Made by a program: the position numbers and the translations under genes. Below the pieces are notes generated by a model. The model did not search any database and was not told the DNA's origin. It saw only the letters and a list, made by a program, of their open reading frames with translations. This document shows, piece by piece, positions 26,657-35,087 of a stretch of 64,000 bases of DNA (position 1 is its first letter; every line of letters starts with the position of its first letter). Source of the DNA: Lewinellaceae bacterium (GTDB lineage Bacteria > Bacteroidota > Bacteroidia > Chitinophagales > Saprospiraceae); assembly GCA_020636095.1 (NCBI GenBank), contig JACJYN010000005.1:558001-622000 (forward strand). The letters are read 5' to 3'.

Positions 26657-26801
26657 AACTATCAGCATCGTGGTGATTTGACCCCTCAAGCAAAATTTTG
26701 TAAGCCGCCCTTCCCCTTCCAAGGGGAATGAGAAGGGGTTCCAGCAGGAAAAGTCTACAAAATTTTGCGTCAGGCGTATTTCAGACCCCATGCTGATAGT
26801 T
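26657..26801. repeat. 145-bp nested palindromic element
   Basis: Outer arms AACTATCAGCAT (26657) and its complement (ending 26801) enclose inner arms GCAAAATTTTGTA / TACAAAATTTTGC and a central CCCCTTCCAAGGGG. A stray AAAGAGCTTGTTCAAAG-type end sits at 26813 (in reverse). No gene is visible in the 444-bp divergent gap 26473-26916 apart from this element and the terminator-like hairpin. Confidence 0.7.
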
Positions 26802-26916
26802 GCGCCTGCTCTTTGAACAAGCTCTTTTCAGATAATGGAAATATGCGGCCTAAGAATGAGGGTAGATTGTAGGTTAATTGTTAATTTGAGGTTTTTGAGT
26901 TGGGTAAAACTGCATT

Positions 26917-29868
26917 ATGAGGCTGTACAGTCTCTTATACCTCCTGGCCATGGCGCCCATTTCCCTCCCTGGGCAAGCTGAACCCCGAGCCGTTCCCCGC
27001 GCTTTCCTGGCGTTGGAACAGGCGGATTCCTGTATCCGTTCGGAAGATTACCAGGCAGCCCGCGAACTGTATCTGGAAGCCCTGCCTTATTTTACGGAGG
27101 AAGAGGACTACCGGCAACAAGCCTACATCTACCTGTGGCTTAGTGAGACGGCCTACTACACTCAGGGTATTCAGCAGGCCATGAAAGAAGCGCAGTACAG
27201 CCGCTTCCTGGCAGAGTCTTGCCTCAGCCCTGATACGTTGTCGTTTTATTGTACCATCCTGCAAAACCTGGGGCTTTTCTATTCGATGCAGAGTGATTTT
27301 GGCCGGCAGATGGACTGTTATCTGCAGTCGCTGGATGCGGCGCTCCAATACCACGGGGAGAACAGTGCCCGGGCGGCCGACGCCTTCCTCAGTGTGGGCG
27401 CTGCCTACGGCCGGCGCGGCCGGTGGCGGGAATGTATAACGTACACGGAGAACTCGCTGAAGATAGCCAGGAAGGCCGGTTACCAGGAAGGCATTTCCTC
27501 GGCATTGCTGAACCTTTCTTACAGTTTTGCCGAACAGGAAGATTTTGAAAAGGCCATACAGTATCAGAAGCAGGCTTTGGCAACCAACACCCGCCTGGAT
27601 GAAAAGGCCCGAGGCCTGAATAATCTGGGAACGCTTTATATAGACATCGGGGAGTATGCCGCCGCCCTGGACAACCTGCACCTGGCGCTGCAATTGCGGC
27701 GGCCGGGGCTCCGCTCTTCGGAGGGGGATGTTTTTTCTACCCTGCTCAATATTACCCATGCGCATTCGGAAAGGGGCCGGTTGGATTCGGCTGCCTATTA
27801 CCTGGAGGAAGCCATTCACGGGCTGACGCAAAGCGGTAAGGATACCGAACGCGACCTGCTGCAGATCGCCTACAATTACAAAGGTAAATTATTGTTGCTG
27901 GGCGGGAGCCCGGAAGCGGCGGAACAGGCCCTGCGCCAGGCCCTGGCATTAGGCGGCAACTGGAGAGGGATCAACAGCAGTTCTTTTATGCTGTTGGGGC
28001 AAACCCTTCTGGCGCAGGAGCGCTACGATGCAGCCCTGGAAGCGGCTCAGAGCGGCCTTCGGTGGGCAGCTCCCGGCTTCGATGCGGCGGGGCCTATGGA
28101 GAATCCTTCCTGGAATAGCCTGGAGAGCATCGCTCAGGCCCGAGGGCTGCTGAAGCTCAAAGGCGATATCCTCCGGGAAAGTGGGCTGGCCAGTGGAGAC
28201 CGAACATTGCTGCTGGCCTCTCTGGCTACTTTTGAGCAGGGAGACTCCCTGGTGATGTGGTTGCGCAATACCTATCAAAGCCGTTTGTCCCGCGACCTGA
28301 TTGCCGCCAATGCCAATGAATTGTACGCCGGCGCCCTGCGCACCCTCTATCAGCTCTATCAACAAACCGGCGACACGCTTTTTTTTGACAAGGCGCTGGC
28401 TTTCTCAGAAAAGAATAAGGCGCTGTCGGTACTGGAAAACCTCAACAGGTTTTACGCCCGAAGCTTCTCCGGAGTCCCCGACGCGGTGGTGGAAGCGGAG
28501 CGGCAACTGCTGGAAGAAATTGAGTTTTATTCCAACCTGGTCAAAATGAATCGCGGTTATGAAAGCGACAGCCTGCTATCTGTCTGGGAAGGCCTGGTCT
28601 ATGACAAGCGCCTTCAGCAGGACAGCCTGCTCAGCCGGATTCAGGTACAGTATCCCCGGTATTACCAGATGAAGCACGGTTTTCAGCTGGCGGCAGTGAA
28701 GCCTTTACAGCAGGAGTTACTGTCCCCGGAGGAAACCTTGCTGGAGTATTTCTGGGACGCCGATGCGGTGTTTGTTTTCCTGCTCACCCGGGAAAAGCGC
28801 CGGTTTTTTCGCCTGCCGGCCCAGGGGCTTGCCGATCAGATATCGGCCGTCTGCCATTCGGCGGTAAATCGGGAACCGGCGTTTTACCAGTTGAGCTATG
28901 AGCTTTACCGGACGTTGATACAGCCGTTGGAGCCTTATATCCAGGGCGAAAAACTGGCTATCGTACCAGATAATGTTCTTGCCTTTTTGCCTTTTGAATT
29001 GTTACTTTCTGAACCGGTAGCTCCCGGAGGGGCCCCTCATGCCCGGCACGCCTATTTGTTGAAAAAATACTCCATTCGGAATTTTTTCTCCGCCAATGCC
29101 GCTTTACAGGCGCGTCAACATACAGCTATAGCGCCCGCTCATCGGGAGGTACTGGCCCTGGCCCCTTCCTTTGAAGCGGAAAGGGCCTCGGGGGAAAGCA
29201 CCGGGTTTGCCAATTTGCCCGGCGCCCGCTCCGAGTTGGATAGCCTGGAAGCACACTATCGAGGGCTTTTTTTACGGGATGGCGCCGCTACGGAAGCCAA
29301 TTTCCGGAAATATTGCAGCCGGTATGGGGTTTATCATATTGCCACGCATACGGAGGTGGATCGGCGCCTGCCTTCCGCAACTCACTTCCTGATGGAGCCT
29401 GGAGCCGGTGAGGATGGCCGCCTGCACGTTTACGAGTTGTACAATATGCGCCTAGATGCAGAATTGGCCGTGCTCAGCTCCTGTAACACCGGTATCGGTG
29501 AAATAAAGGCAGGAGAGGGGAGCGCCAGCCTGGCCCACGCTTTTGCTTATGCCGGCTGTTCTGATATGGTGATGTCGCTCTGGCCGGTAAAAGACCGGCC
29601 GACGCCGGTCCTGGTGAAGCGTTACTACGACAATATGGCGGAGGGTATGGATAGATGTGAAGCCTTGCGGCAGGCAAAGCTGTTTTGTCTGGAATATGAT
29701 GAGCTGTTTGCCCATCCTTATTATTGGAGTGGCTTTATTTATGTGGGCAGCCGCGATGCGCTTTTCTTAAAAAAACGCCGGGCACTTGCGTCCTGGCCGG
29801 CCCTTTTGCTGGCGGCCCTTTTGCTGGCGGGCCTTATAGTTGTTTTAATACGGCGCGGGACCCCATAG
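26917..29868 (+). CDS. TPR-CHAT protein, membrane anchored
   Basis: 983 residues. A signal peptide (LYLLAMAPISLPG) precedes about ten TPR repeats (for example YQEGISSALLNLSYSFAEQE, ARGLNNLGTLYIDIGEYAAA) to about residue 480, then a helical spacer and a caspase-like CHAT domain. The probable catalytic pair is His in GVYHIATHTEVD (about residue 811) and Cys in AVLSSCNTGIGEIKAGEGSA (about 856), the canonical spacing; SLWPVKDRPTPVL and ALRQAKL complete the domain. A C-terminal helix (ALLLAALLLAGLIVVLI) with a basic end would anchor it in the membrane. It converges on, and overlaps by 35 bp, an anti-sigma-like gene that partners an ECF sigma factor. Protease activity is inferred from the fold. Confidence 0.9.
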   Translation: MRLYSLLYLLAMAPISLPGQAEPRAVPRAFLALEQADSCIRSEDYQAARELYLEALPYFTEEEDYRQQAYIYLWLSETAYYTQGIQQAMKEAQYSRFLAESCLSPDTLSFYCTILQNLGLFYSMQSDFGRQMDCYLQSLDAALQYHGENSARAADAFLSVGAAYGRRGRWRECITYTENSLKIARKAGYQEGISSALLNLSYSFAEQEDFEKAIQYQKQALATNTRLDEKARGLNNLGTLYIDIGEYAAALDNLHLALQLRRPGLRSSEGDVFSTLLNITHAHSERGRLDSAAYYLEEAIHGLTQSGKDTERDLLQIAYNYKGKLLLLGGSPEAAEQALRQALALGGNWRGINSSSFMLLGQTLLAQERYDAALEAAQSGLRWAAPGFDAAGPMENPSWNSLESIAQARGLLKLKGDILRESGLASGDRTLLLASLATFEQGDSLVMWLRNTYQSRLSRDLIAANANELYAGALRTLYQLYQQTGDTLFFDKALAFSEKNKALSVLENLNRFYARSFSGVPDAVVEAERQLLEEIEFYSNLVKMNRGYESDSLLSVWEGLVYDKRLQQDSLLSRIQVQYPRYYQMKHGFQLAAVKPLQQELLSPEETLLEYFWDADAVFVFLLTREKRRFFRLPAQGLADQISAVCHSAVNREPAFYQLSYELYRTLIQPLEPYIQGEKLAIVPDNVLAFLPFELLLSEPVAPGGAPHARHAYLLKKYSIRNFFSANAALQARQHTAIAPAHREVLALAPSFEAERASGESTGFANLPGARSELDSLEAHYRGLFLRDGAATEANFRKYCSRYGVYHIATHTEVDRRLPSATHFLMEPGAGEDGRLHVYELYNMRLDAELAVLSSCNTGIGEIKAGEGSASLAHAFAYAGCSDMVMSLWPVKDRPTPVLVKRYYDNMAEGMDRCEALRQAKLFCLEYDELFAHPYYWSGFIYVGSRDALFLKKRRALASWPALLLAALLLAGLIVVLIRRGTP

Positions 29869-30580
29869 CGTAGCGGTCTTTTCCTTCTTTTAGTTCGAGA
29901 AACAGCGCCCGTGCCTCTTCCGGTTGGTTACTGCGGAGCATCGCCAGGGCCAGGTACCATTTTGCCGGCCGCTCGTAGGCAGCCTGGGGCAGGTTGGCCC
30001 GCGCCGCTTCCAACTCGCTGGCGGCCCGTTTGGCCTTCCCTTCTCCGAGCAGGACAATGCCCAGGTACAGCCTTATCTCGGAGTCACGTTCGTTTTGATC
30101 GAGGTGTTTTTCCATGAGGTTTTCCGCCAGCGGATAGTTGCCGGCCTCGTAGGCCAGCATGGCTTTGGCTCGGGCCGTGGCGTCATCCTCATAAGCAGAA
30201 GGGCCGGAGCCTCTGTCGCCGCCTTCCGTATGTACCGCGCTGGGCAAATAATCGAAGTGTTGGGCAAAAAGCGCTTCGTTGCCAGGGGGCTGGGCCAGGA
30301 GAAAATATCCCGCTACCAGGAGGGCGGCGGCGGCGGCGGCGATGCTGAGGATTTGTCGGAAAGGAAAAAGGCGGCCACCGGCAGCGGTTATTCGGCGGTC
30401 CAGCCGGTTCAAGGTGGTTTCGAGCGCTTCTGCTTCGGGTTGGTATTGGAGCCCGGCCAGTGCACGGCGGGAGAATTCGTTGAATTCATTTTTGGTGTCC
30501 TGATACTCCTGTCGGCGATGCCGATCGAGCATTTCTTCTCTGGACAGAGATCTGTTGTTTTGGGGTATCTCCTTTTTCAT
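29834..30580 (-). CDS. Membrane protein, probable anti-sigma partner with TPR-like C-terminus
   Basis: 248 residues. An N-terminal cytosolic part (MLDRHRRQEYQDTKNEFNEF) is followed by a single membrane helix (ILSIAAAAAALLVAGYFLL) and a C-terminal TPR-like region (AMLAYEAGNYPLAENLMEKH, IRLYLGIVLLGEGKAKRAAS). The start ATG overlaps the sigma-factor stop as ATGA, implying translational coupling. Topology and position suit a membrane anti-sigma factor; no zinc-binding HxxxCxxC motif is seen, so the call rests on context. Confidence 0.7.
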   Translation of the reverse strand: MKKEIPQNNRSLSREEMLDRHRRQEYQDTKNEFNEFSRRALAGLQYQPEAEALETTLNRLDRRITAAGGRLFPFRQILSIAAAAAALLVAGYFLLAQPPGNEALFAQHFDYLPSAVHTEGGDRGSGPSAYEDDATARAKAMLAYEAGNYPLAENLMEKHLDQNERDSEIRLYLGIVLLGEGKAKRAASELEAARANLPQAAYERPAKWYLALAMLRSNQPEEARALFLELKEGKDRYAMGSRAVLKQL

Positions 30581-31155
30581 GTTAGCTTGAGGATAAGGTT
30601 CTTAAGATTGCGCCGTCCATTTTGGATGTGGCTTTTCACGTCATTGAGCGAATAGGAAGTCAGCTCCGTAATGTCCTGGTAAGACCTGTTTTCCAGGTAG
30701 AACAGGATGATGCATTGCCGTTGGTGATCCTTCAGTTGGTCAATGGCGTCGCTGAGGGCTTCATAGCGCCGTTCTTCAACATCTATAGTATAAAGAGCTT
30801 CATCCGGGGCGGATTCCATAATTGCCTCCTCACAAATCTCATCCAGGCCCTCGGTGCGCTGCCGGGCTTTTTCCTTCAGCAGCTTGAGGCAGTAGTTGCG
30901 CACCACCAGGTACAGCCAGGATTCAAAATCTTCAATAGAATATTTCAGTAGCTTGGGAGGCAGGTCGGCGAAGCTGTCCATCACCGCATCTTCAGCGTCG
31001 TGGTGGTTTTTCAGATAGCTCAGGCAAAGGCCGTAGAGTTTGTGGCTGTGCCGTTTGAATAATAGCGCGAGAATAGCCTGCGAAGGCCGGCGCTTATAGG
31101 CGGCGAGCAGTTCCTCGTCACTACGGGTATCCGTCCGCTTTTTGAATAGGAGCAT
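30577..31155 (-). CDS. ECF RNA polymerase sigma factor
   Basis: 192-residue sigma-70 family factor of the extracytoplasmic-function type. Region 2 reads LFKRHSHKLYGLCLSYLKNHHDAEDAVMDS...FESWLYLVVRNYCLKLL; region 4 reads LKDHQRQCIILFYLENRSYQDITELTSYSLNDVKSHIQNGRRNL, a helix-turn-helix. No region 3. It is translationally coupled to the membrane partner at 29834-30580 and faces the TPR-CHAT gene. The regulated promoters are unknown. Confidence 0.92.
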   Translation of the reverse strand: MLLFKKRTDTRSDEELLAAYKRRPSQAILALLFKRHSHKLYGLCLSYLKNHHDAEDAVMDSFADLPPKLLKYSIEDFESWLYLVVRNYCLKLLKEKARQRTEGLDEICEEAIMESAPDEALYTIDVEERRYEALSDAIDQLKDHQRQCIILFYLENRSYQDITELTSYSLNDVKSHIQNGRRNLKNLILKLT

Positions 31156-31282
31156 AAAATGAGCCCGGGATTTTGGTGTGGGGTAAAATTAGGGCTTTTT
31201 TTAGATATGGCAGGATGTTTTAAAAGTCAGGGCTAGGTTATACAACGGCTGTTCAAACGTACATCGTACACCGTACATCATT

Positions 31283-31693
31283 TCACGCGGTTTGATGCAA
31301 AAACGCCTCTATGGCCTCCTCGATATCTTTTTTAAAAGCTGCTTTGTCAAAGCCCTTAAGCTCTCCCGGCCGCTCCAGGCATTCGAGCAAACCCAGCAAG
31401 ACGTATTGGTCGTACTCCCGGTCATTCATTCGGATGGCTTTGTCAAAATCCAGGTCCAGGGTTAGGAACCACTCCTTTCTTTTTCTTAAATACTTGTTTC
31501 TGTTGCTTCTGTGCCGCTCCGGCATTTTTTCGCTGATGGTAGGGCTGTACGTAATGCCTTTTACCCTATCGCCGTATTTTGAAAGGTCGATCCTTTCGTT
31601 GATGTAGTCTATCGTACGCCCTACATTGCCTTTCATTCTAAGGGCAGGGTCTTTAACAGATAAGATGAAAAATTGTGGTGCTTCCAATTCCAT
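31283..31693 (-). CDS. Probable immunity protein of an orphan toxin pair
   Basis: 136-residue soluble protein with no recognised signature. It reads FILSVKDPALRMKGNVGRTIDYI, ITYSPTISEKMPERHRSNRNK and DREYDQYVLLGLLECLERPG, a mixed alpha/beta composition usual for small cytosolic immunity proteins. Its ATG overlaps the stop of the upstream gene as TAATG (31691-31695), so the two are translationally coupled. The immunity call comes from this pairing. Confidence 0.6.
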   Translation of the reverse strand: MELEAPQFFILSVKDPALRMKGNVGRTIDYINERIDLSKYGDRVKGITYSPTISEKMPERHRSNRNKYLRKRKEWFLTLDLDFDKAIRMNDREYDQYVLLGLLECLERPGELKGFDKAAFKKDIEEAIEAFLHQTA

Positions 31694-32286
31694 TAGCGGT
31701 AAATTTTATTGCCCGGAGGGCGCTTCAACCAAATGCCCGTTCTTTTCAGCCGCATCAGGTTTTCATGATGTTTCTTATACAAATAGATACTATCCAGCTG
31801 GACCTTGAAACAATAATGTTTTGATCCATAATTTTGATCTAACAATTCCACCCGGTTCATTTTATACTCCGGATTATTTCTTCGAGATTTCAAATCGCAA
31901 GTTTCTCCAAATTTCCAAACCTCGCCTTTTCTTAAAAATATAGTTTTTTTGCCATTCGGGCAAGTATAACAGGCTCTGTAACCATCTTCAGTTGCTATTG
32001 CAACATACTGAACACAAGTTTCCCGTTTCTGTTTGTGCTTTTCAAGACGTTCATGAACCTCGGGAATCACTTGCGGGTTCCCGTCTTCGTCCAGGTATAC
32101 ATAACCCTCCGTTCCTTCAACGTATTTTCTGGACATTTGGACCTCATGCCTAACTAAGAGGAAGAGAAGGATGGTGAGAATAAGGATGGGAAAGAACTGG
32201 AAAGGAGGCCGGTGGCGGCCGTCCTTCCCAGAGGGTGGCCTTGACGAGGCTGGCTTTTTGGGTGGGGCAACAGCAATTTTATCCAT
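31693..32286 (-). CDS. Probable GIY-YIG-like toxin with a membrane helix
   Basis: About 197 residues from the ATG at 32286 (another ATG at 32319 and a TTG at 32364 would lengthen it). A basic, proline-rich start (KPASSRPPSGKDGRHRPP) precedes one membrane helix (FFPILILTILLFLLVRHEV). The C-terminal half contains GYVYLDEDGNPQV, then GEVWKFGETCDLKSRRN, NRVELLDQNYGSKHYCFKV and the ending LKRTGIWLKRPPGNKIYR. The KFGET(x)R pattern with a terminal RPPGNK is typical of GIY-YIG-like nuclease tips of polymorphic toxins; I read this by eye. Four cysteines are present. No secretion-associated N-terminal domain is attached, so it looks like a detached toxin module. Confidence 0.6.
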   Translation of the reverse strand: MDKIAVAPPKKPASSRPPSGKDGRHRPPFQFFPILILTILLFLLVRHEVQMSRKYVEGTEGYVYLDEDGNPQVIPEVHERLEKHKQKRETCVQYVAIATEDGYRACYTCPNGKKTIFLRKGEVWKFGETCDLKSRRNNPEYKMNRVELLDQNYGSKHYCFKVQLDSIYLYKKHHENLMRLKRTGIWLKRPPGNKIYR

Positions 32287-32318
32287 GTCAGAACTTTTGT
32301 GGGCTAGTGCGCCGGGCA

Positions 32319-32457
32319 TGAAGTAATCGGCCAACGTAAGGGCAGCAAAACCCGCGAACTCCAATGCCCCTACTGCGAAGACCTCCTTACCGTCGAGCTG
32401 CCCGGTACGGTGGTGCAGACGGAGCAGGTCTTTCGCAGTATGAAGAAAACGGATTAA
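32319..32457 (+). pseudogene. C-terminal fragment of a zinc-ribbon protein
   Basis: A plus-strand frame reads KTRELQCPYCEDLLTVELPG and then TVVQTEQVFRSMKKTD before a TAA at 32455. CPYC and the acidic end look like the tail of a zinc-binding protein whose 5' part is gone. It overlaps the 5' region of the toxin gene in antisense, suggesting the toxin pair replaced the rest. It may be chance. Confidence 0.35.
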
Positions 32458-32458
32458 T

Positions 32459-32533
32459 TAGGTTTTGTGCATTTGCCTTCCCCGCCCCTTAATCCCCTGA
32501 AGGGGAAAACCACCCATAAATGCCCAAAACCTA
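32459..32533. repeat. 75-bp palindromic element
   Basis: TAGGTTTTGTGCATTT (32459-32474) is complementary, with one mismatch, to 32518-32533, around a central CCCCTGAAGGGG. It abuts the stop of the zinc-ribbon fragment. Confidence 0.65.
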
Positions 32534-32534
32534 T

Positions 32535-32874
32535 TGAAGCGCAGTTAAAATCTCAATAAAACCATGGCCTAACCCCACACCCTGCCGCTGCAACTGAGTG
32601 AAGCACCGGCAGTACAACGCCTTCGTCCACCAACTGGAGAACGGTAAGCCCCTGCAGTCCCAATTGCTCGGCGATCTGCGCGCCGCCATGCGCACCGCTT
32701 TGGAACGACATCGGTACCCGGCTGTGCAACTTCTACTACGGCCTTTCCCTTTTCCAGATGAGCTTTTACTAGAGGAAGTCACTGAATGGCGGCAATTATG
32801 GGTGGCTGATCGCCAGCGCGGTGTTGTTTGTGGGGGCGCTGGGGCTGATGGCTTGGGTGTATGTGGGGAATTGA
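32535..32874 (+). pseudogene. Remnant of a membrane-protein gene
   Basis: Frame-shifted plus-strand fragments read YNAFVHQLENGKPLQSQLLG near 32612, RLCNFYYGLSLFQMSFY near 32718 and, before a stop at 32874, GGNYGWLIASAVLFVGALGL plus MAWVYVGN. Together they look like the C-terminal end of a helix-rich membrane protein. No intact frame. Family not recognised. Confidence 0.4.
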
Positions 32875-32901
32875 GGTGTGGAACAAGTTCTGTGTTTAAA
32901 A

Positions 32902-33014
32902 GGCTACCATTCCAGGCTTGGATGAGTTCGCGGTTCGGTATTCGCTGTTCGCAACCGCGGCAGGCTACTTGGGCTTACCTGCTTATAACCGTGTCCAACG
33001 TTAGACGGGTAGCC
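32902..33014. repeat. 113-bp dispersed repeat, copy 1
   Basis: About 88% identical over its whole length to 47286-47398. Both copies begin GGCTACC and end GGTAGCC, with a longer imperfect inverted end (GGCTACC...TTGGA). Partial copies of the end follow at 33020-33045 and 33105-33140. The rest of the gap up to 33302 contains only short GTACGATGTACG repeats and the heptamer array. Confidence 0.85.
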
Positions 33015-33168
33015 GTTTAAAAGGGTATCCGTCTAAGGCTGGACAAACTGGGTTGGGGTGGTGTACGATGTACGGACACAGTGGGATTCCTTGTGTGTAC
33101 GATGTACGAGGCTGTCCAACGCTAGAAGGGCAGCCGTTTAAAAAAAACGCCTCTTGATTTTCAGTGAT

Positions 33169-33198
33169 TTGCGAATTGCGAACACCGAATTCCGAACA
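33169..33198. repeat. Degenerate heptamer array (TTGCGAA/CACCGAA/TTCCGAA)
   Basis: Four 7-bp units: TTGCGAA twice, CACCGAA, TTCCGAA. Same unit type as the arrays at 9128 and 35054. Confidence 0.65.
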
Positions 33199-33256
33199 CT
33201 CCCGGTTATAGGGTTATATTGTTATCTGGCTTGGTGGGGCATCCTTAGGCGTTCGG

Positions 33257-33284
33257 AAAAATCAAAAGACAACTCGAAGTTGTC
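33257..33284 (-). terminator. Intrinsic terminator of the glycosyltransferase gene
   Basis: On the minus strand GACAACT-TCG-AGTTGTC forms a perfect 7-bp hairpin followed by TTTTGATTTTT, 19 bp after the stop codon of the gene at 33303-34964. Confidence 0.8.
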
Positions 33285-33302
33285 ATTTGACGTGCGCCCT
33301 GA

Positions 33303-34964
33303 CTATTTCCGCCTAAAAAACACAAACCCGTTCTTCCTGCCAATTTCCTCCAGCGTTTCCATCTCCTCCAGCGGTTTTGCCCGGTGTACTTTTGTGACAA
33401 TATACGCCGGCTTGTCGAGCGGGCCGTAGAAAAGGCGGTTCATGCAGGCGGTGTCCTTGAAGCAGGCATCGCCAGCCTTCTGTGGCTGCCCGTAGAAAAG
33501 ATGGGTGTAGGTCTTGTACCCAAACGCCGCCAGGTAGCAATCCTCATCGGCCTTTTCGGCGAAGAAGTCCACGGCGGCGCGCTGGGAGTAGCCCTCGATG
33601 CGCTTGATGAAAAAGACGAGGGTGAGTAGGACAAAAATGGCGGTTCCGCCGTAGAGGGCCAGGAAGGAACGCTGTTTATTGCCCCGGCGCCAGGTGGTGA
33701 AAAAGTAGCCCAGCAAACCGAGCAGGAACAGGCCGGGGATGGCCTCAAGGCCCGTCCAGCGCACATTGGCTTCCAGGTTGCCCTGGGCGAAAGGGTCGTT
33801 AAAGAGGGGCTTGAGGATTTCGGCGTTCATACCTATGAACGGCACGGCTAGGGTAGCGAAGATGAACAGTCCGCCTACGAACCATAGCCCGAAGGCCATC
33901 CAGCGGTTGAGCCGCACCTGGCCGTCCAGCATCTTCTCCATCGTCAAAGCCGCCAGGTAGGTGAGGGGGAAGTAGCACATAGAGGAATAGTGTACGATCT
34001 TGGATTGTACGATGGTGAACAGGATGAGCACCACCCAGAAGAGGAACTTCATCCAGCGGCGGAAGTCGTTGAGGTAAGGCAGGTTATCTTGCGGCATTTT
34101 GAAAAAAGCACGGATGGCGAAGATAGAAGCCGGGAAGCAGCCTATCAGCAGTACGGCGAAGTGGTAGCCCGGAAAGCCGGCGTGCCCCGCATCGGGCGTA
34201 CTGAACAGCCGGTACTGGTATTTATTGAATTCGTAAATGAACCGGGGCCCGTTCTGGAGCGTCTCTACCCCGTACCAGGCCAGGGTAACCAAAGTGGCGG
34301 CAAAGGTGAAAAAGAGGAACTGCGGCACATTCACATAAAAGCGGAAGCGCTGGTACACCCAGTACACCCCCATGGTCAGCACGACGATCAGGTAGGCCAC
34401 CTGCCCTTTGGTCAGGATGCCCATGCCAATCCAGAAGCCCCCCAGGAAAAGGTACCACCATCTGTTCTTATCTAGGACGATGTTGCTGAATTGATTCTTT
34501 TTCCAGTGAAACAGAATAAAATAATACAGCCCCAGAAAGATGAACAGGTTGAACCAGGGGTCGATGATGCCGGACTTGAAGTACAGGAAGGGCAGAATAC
34601 TACCGAAGTAGGTGCCCGCCCAAAGAACGCCGAAGCGCGTTCCCTTGAGCCGTTGCCCCATACGGAACAACAAGGCCAGGGTAATGACGCCACAAATAGC
34701 ATTGGGGAACCGGGCGGCAAAATCACCGATGCCGAAGGCCGCCATGGCTCCGGCCTGTAGCCAGAAGAAAAAGGGCGGCTTCTGGAAGAAGGGCTCGAAA
34801 TTGACGTGCACGCGGGTGTAATCCCTGAGGATTAACATCTCCCGGCTGATCTCAGCAAAGTTGATCTCGTCCCAGTCAAAAAGGTGTACACCTCCCAGGA
34901 AAGGAATGAAGAATAAAGCACCCAATAGAGCGAACCCCAGGGTGTATCTGGTATTGTCTTGCAT
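33303..34964 (-). CDS. ArnT/PMT-type GT-C glycosyltransferase
   Basis: 553-residue polytopic enzyme that transfers a sugar from a polyprenyl-phosphate donor on the periplasmic side. The first extracytoplasmic loop has the catalytic acidic motif FDWDEINFAEISREML after helix 1, then RVHVNFEPFFQKPPFFFWLQ, the conserved PPFFFW segment of ArnT-like enzymes. About ten to twelve helices follow (for example FLGLYYFILFHW, YLIVVLTMGVYWVYQ, LLGLLGYFFTTW) and a soluble tail (YLAAFGYKTYTHLFYGQPQK). Acceptor and donor unknown. Single gene with its own terminator. Confidence 0.88.
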   Translation of the reverse strand: MQDNTRYTLGFALLGALFFIPFLGGVHLFDWDEINFAEISREMLILRDYTRVHVNFEPFFQKPPFFFWLQAGAMAAFGIGDFAARFPNAICGVITLALLFRMGQRLKGTRFGVLWAGTYFGSILPFLYFKSGIIDPWFNLFIFLGLYYFILFHWKKNQFSNIVLDKNRWWYLFLGGFWIGMGILTKGQVAYLIVVLTMGVYWVYQRFRFYVNVPQFLFFTFAATLVTLAWYGVETLQNGPRFIYEFNKYQYRLFSTPDAGHAGFPGYHFAVLLIGCFPASIFAIRAFFKMPQDNLPYLNDFRRWMKFLFWVVLILFTIVQSKIVHYSSMCYFPLTYLAALTMEKMLDGQVRLNRWMAFGLWFVGGLFIFATLAVPFIGMNAEILKPLFNDPFAQGNLEANVRWTGLEAIPGLFLLGLLGYFFTTWRRGNKQRSFLALYGGTAIFVLLTLVFFIKRIEGYSQRAAVDFFAEKADEDCYLAAFGYKTYTHLFYGQPQKAGDACFKDTACMNRLFYGPLDKPAYIVTKVHRAKPLEEMETLEEIGRKNGFVFFRRK

Positions 34965-35053
34965 TTGTTACTTGTTATTACCCACCCTTCTCCTTTCCGC
35001 CCGCGGCCTCGCTATACTCGGTACGGGGCCTCACTGCGTTTGGCTTCCCCTTT

Positions 35054-35074
35054 CCGAATTCCGAATTCCGAATT
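35054..35074. repeat. Heptanucleotide tandem repeat (CCGAATT)3
   Basis: Three exact 7-bp units followed by CCGCGAATT, between the glycosyltransferase and the oxygenase genes. Confidence 0.75.
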
Positions 35075-35087
35075 CCGCGAATTTCCC

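Noticed and set aside
26917..29868. TPR-CHAT as part of a type III-E CRISPR (Craspase) system
   Set aside because: No gRAMP, Cas1 or repeat array is present in the window; the neighbours are a sigma factor and a membrane protein.
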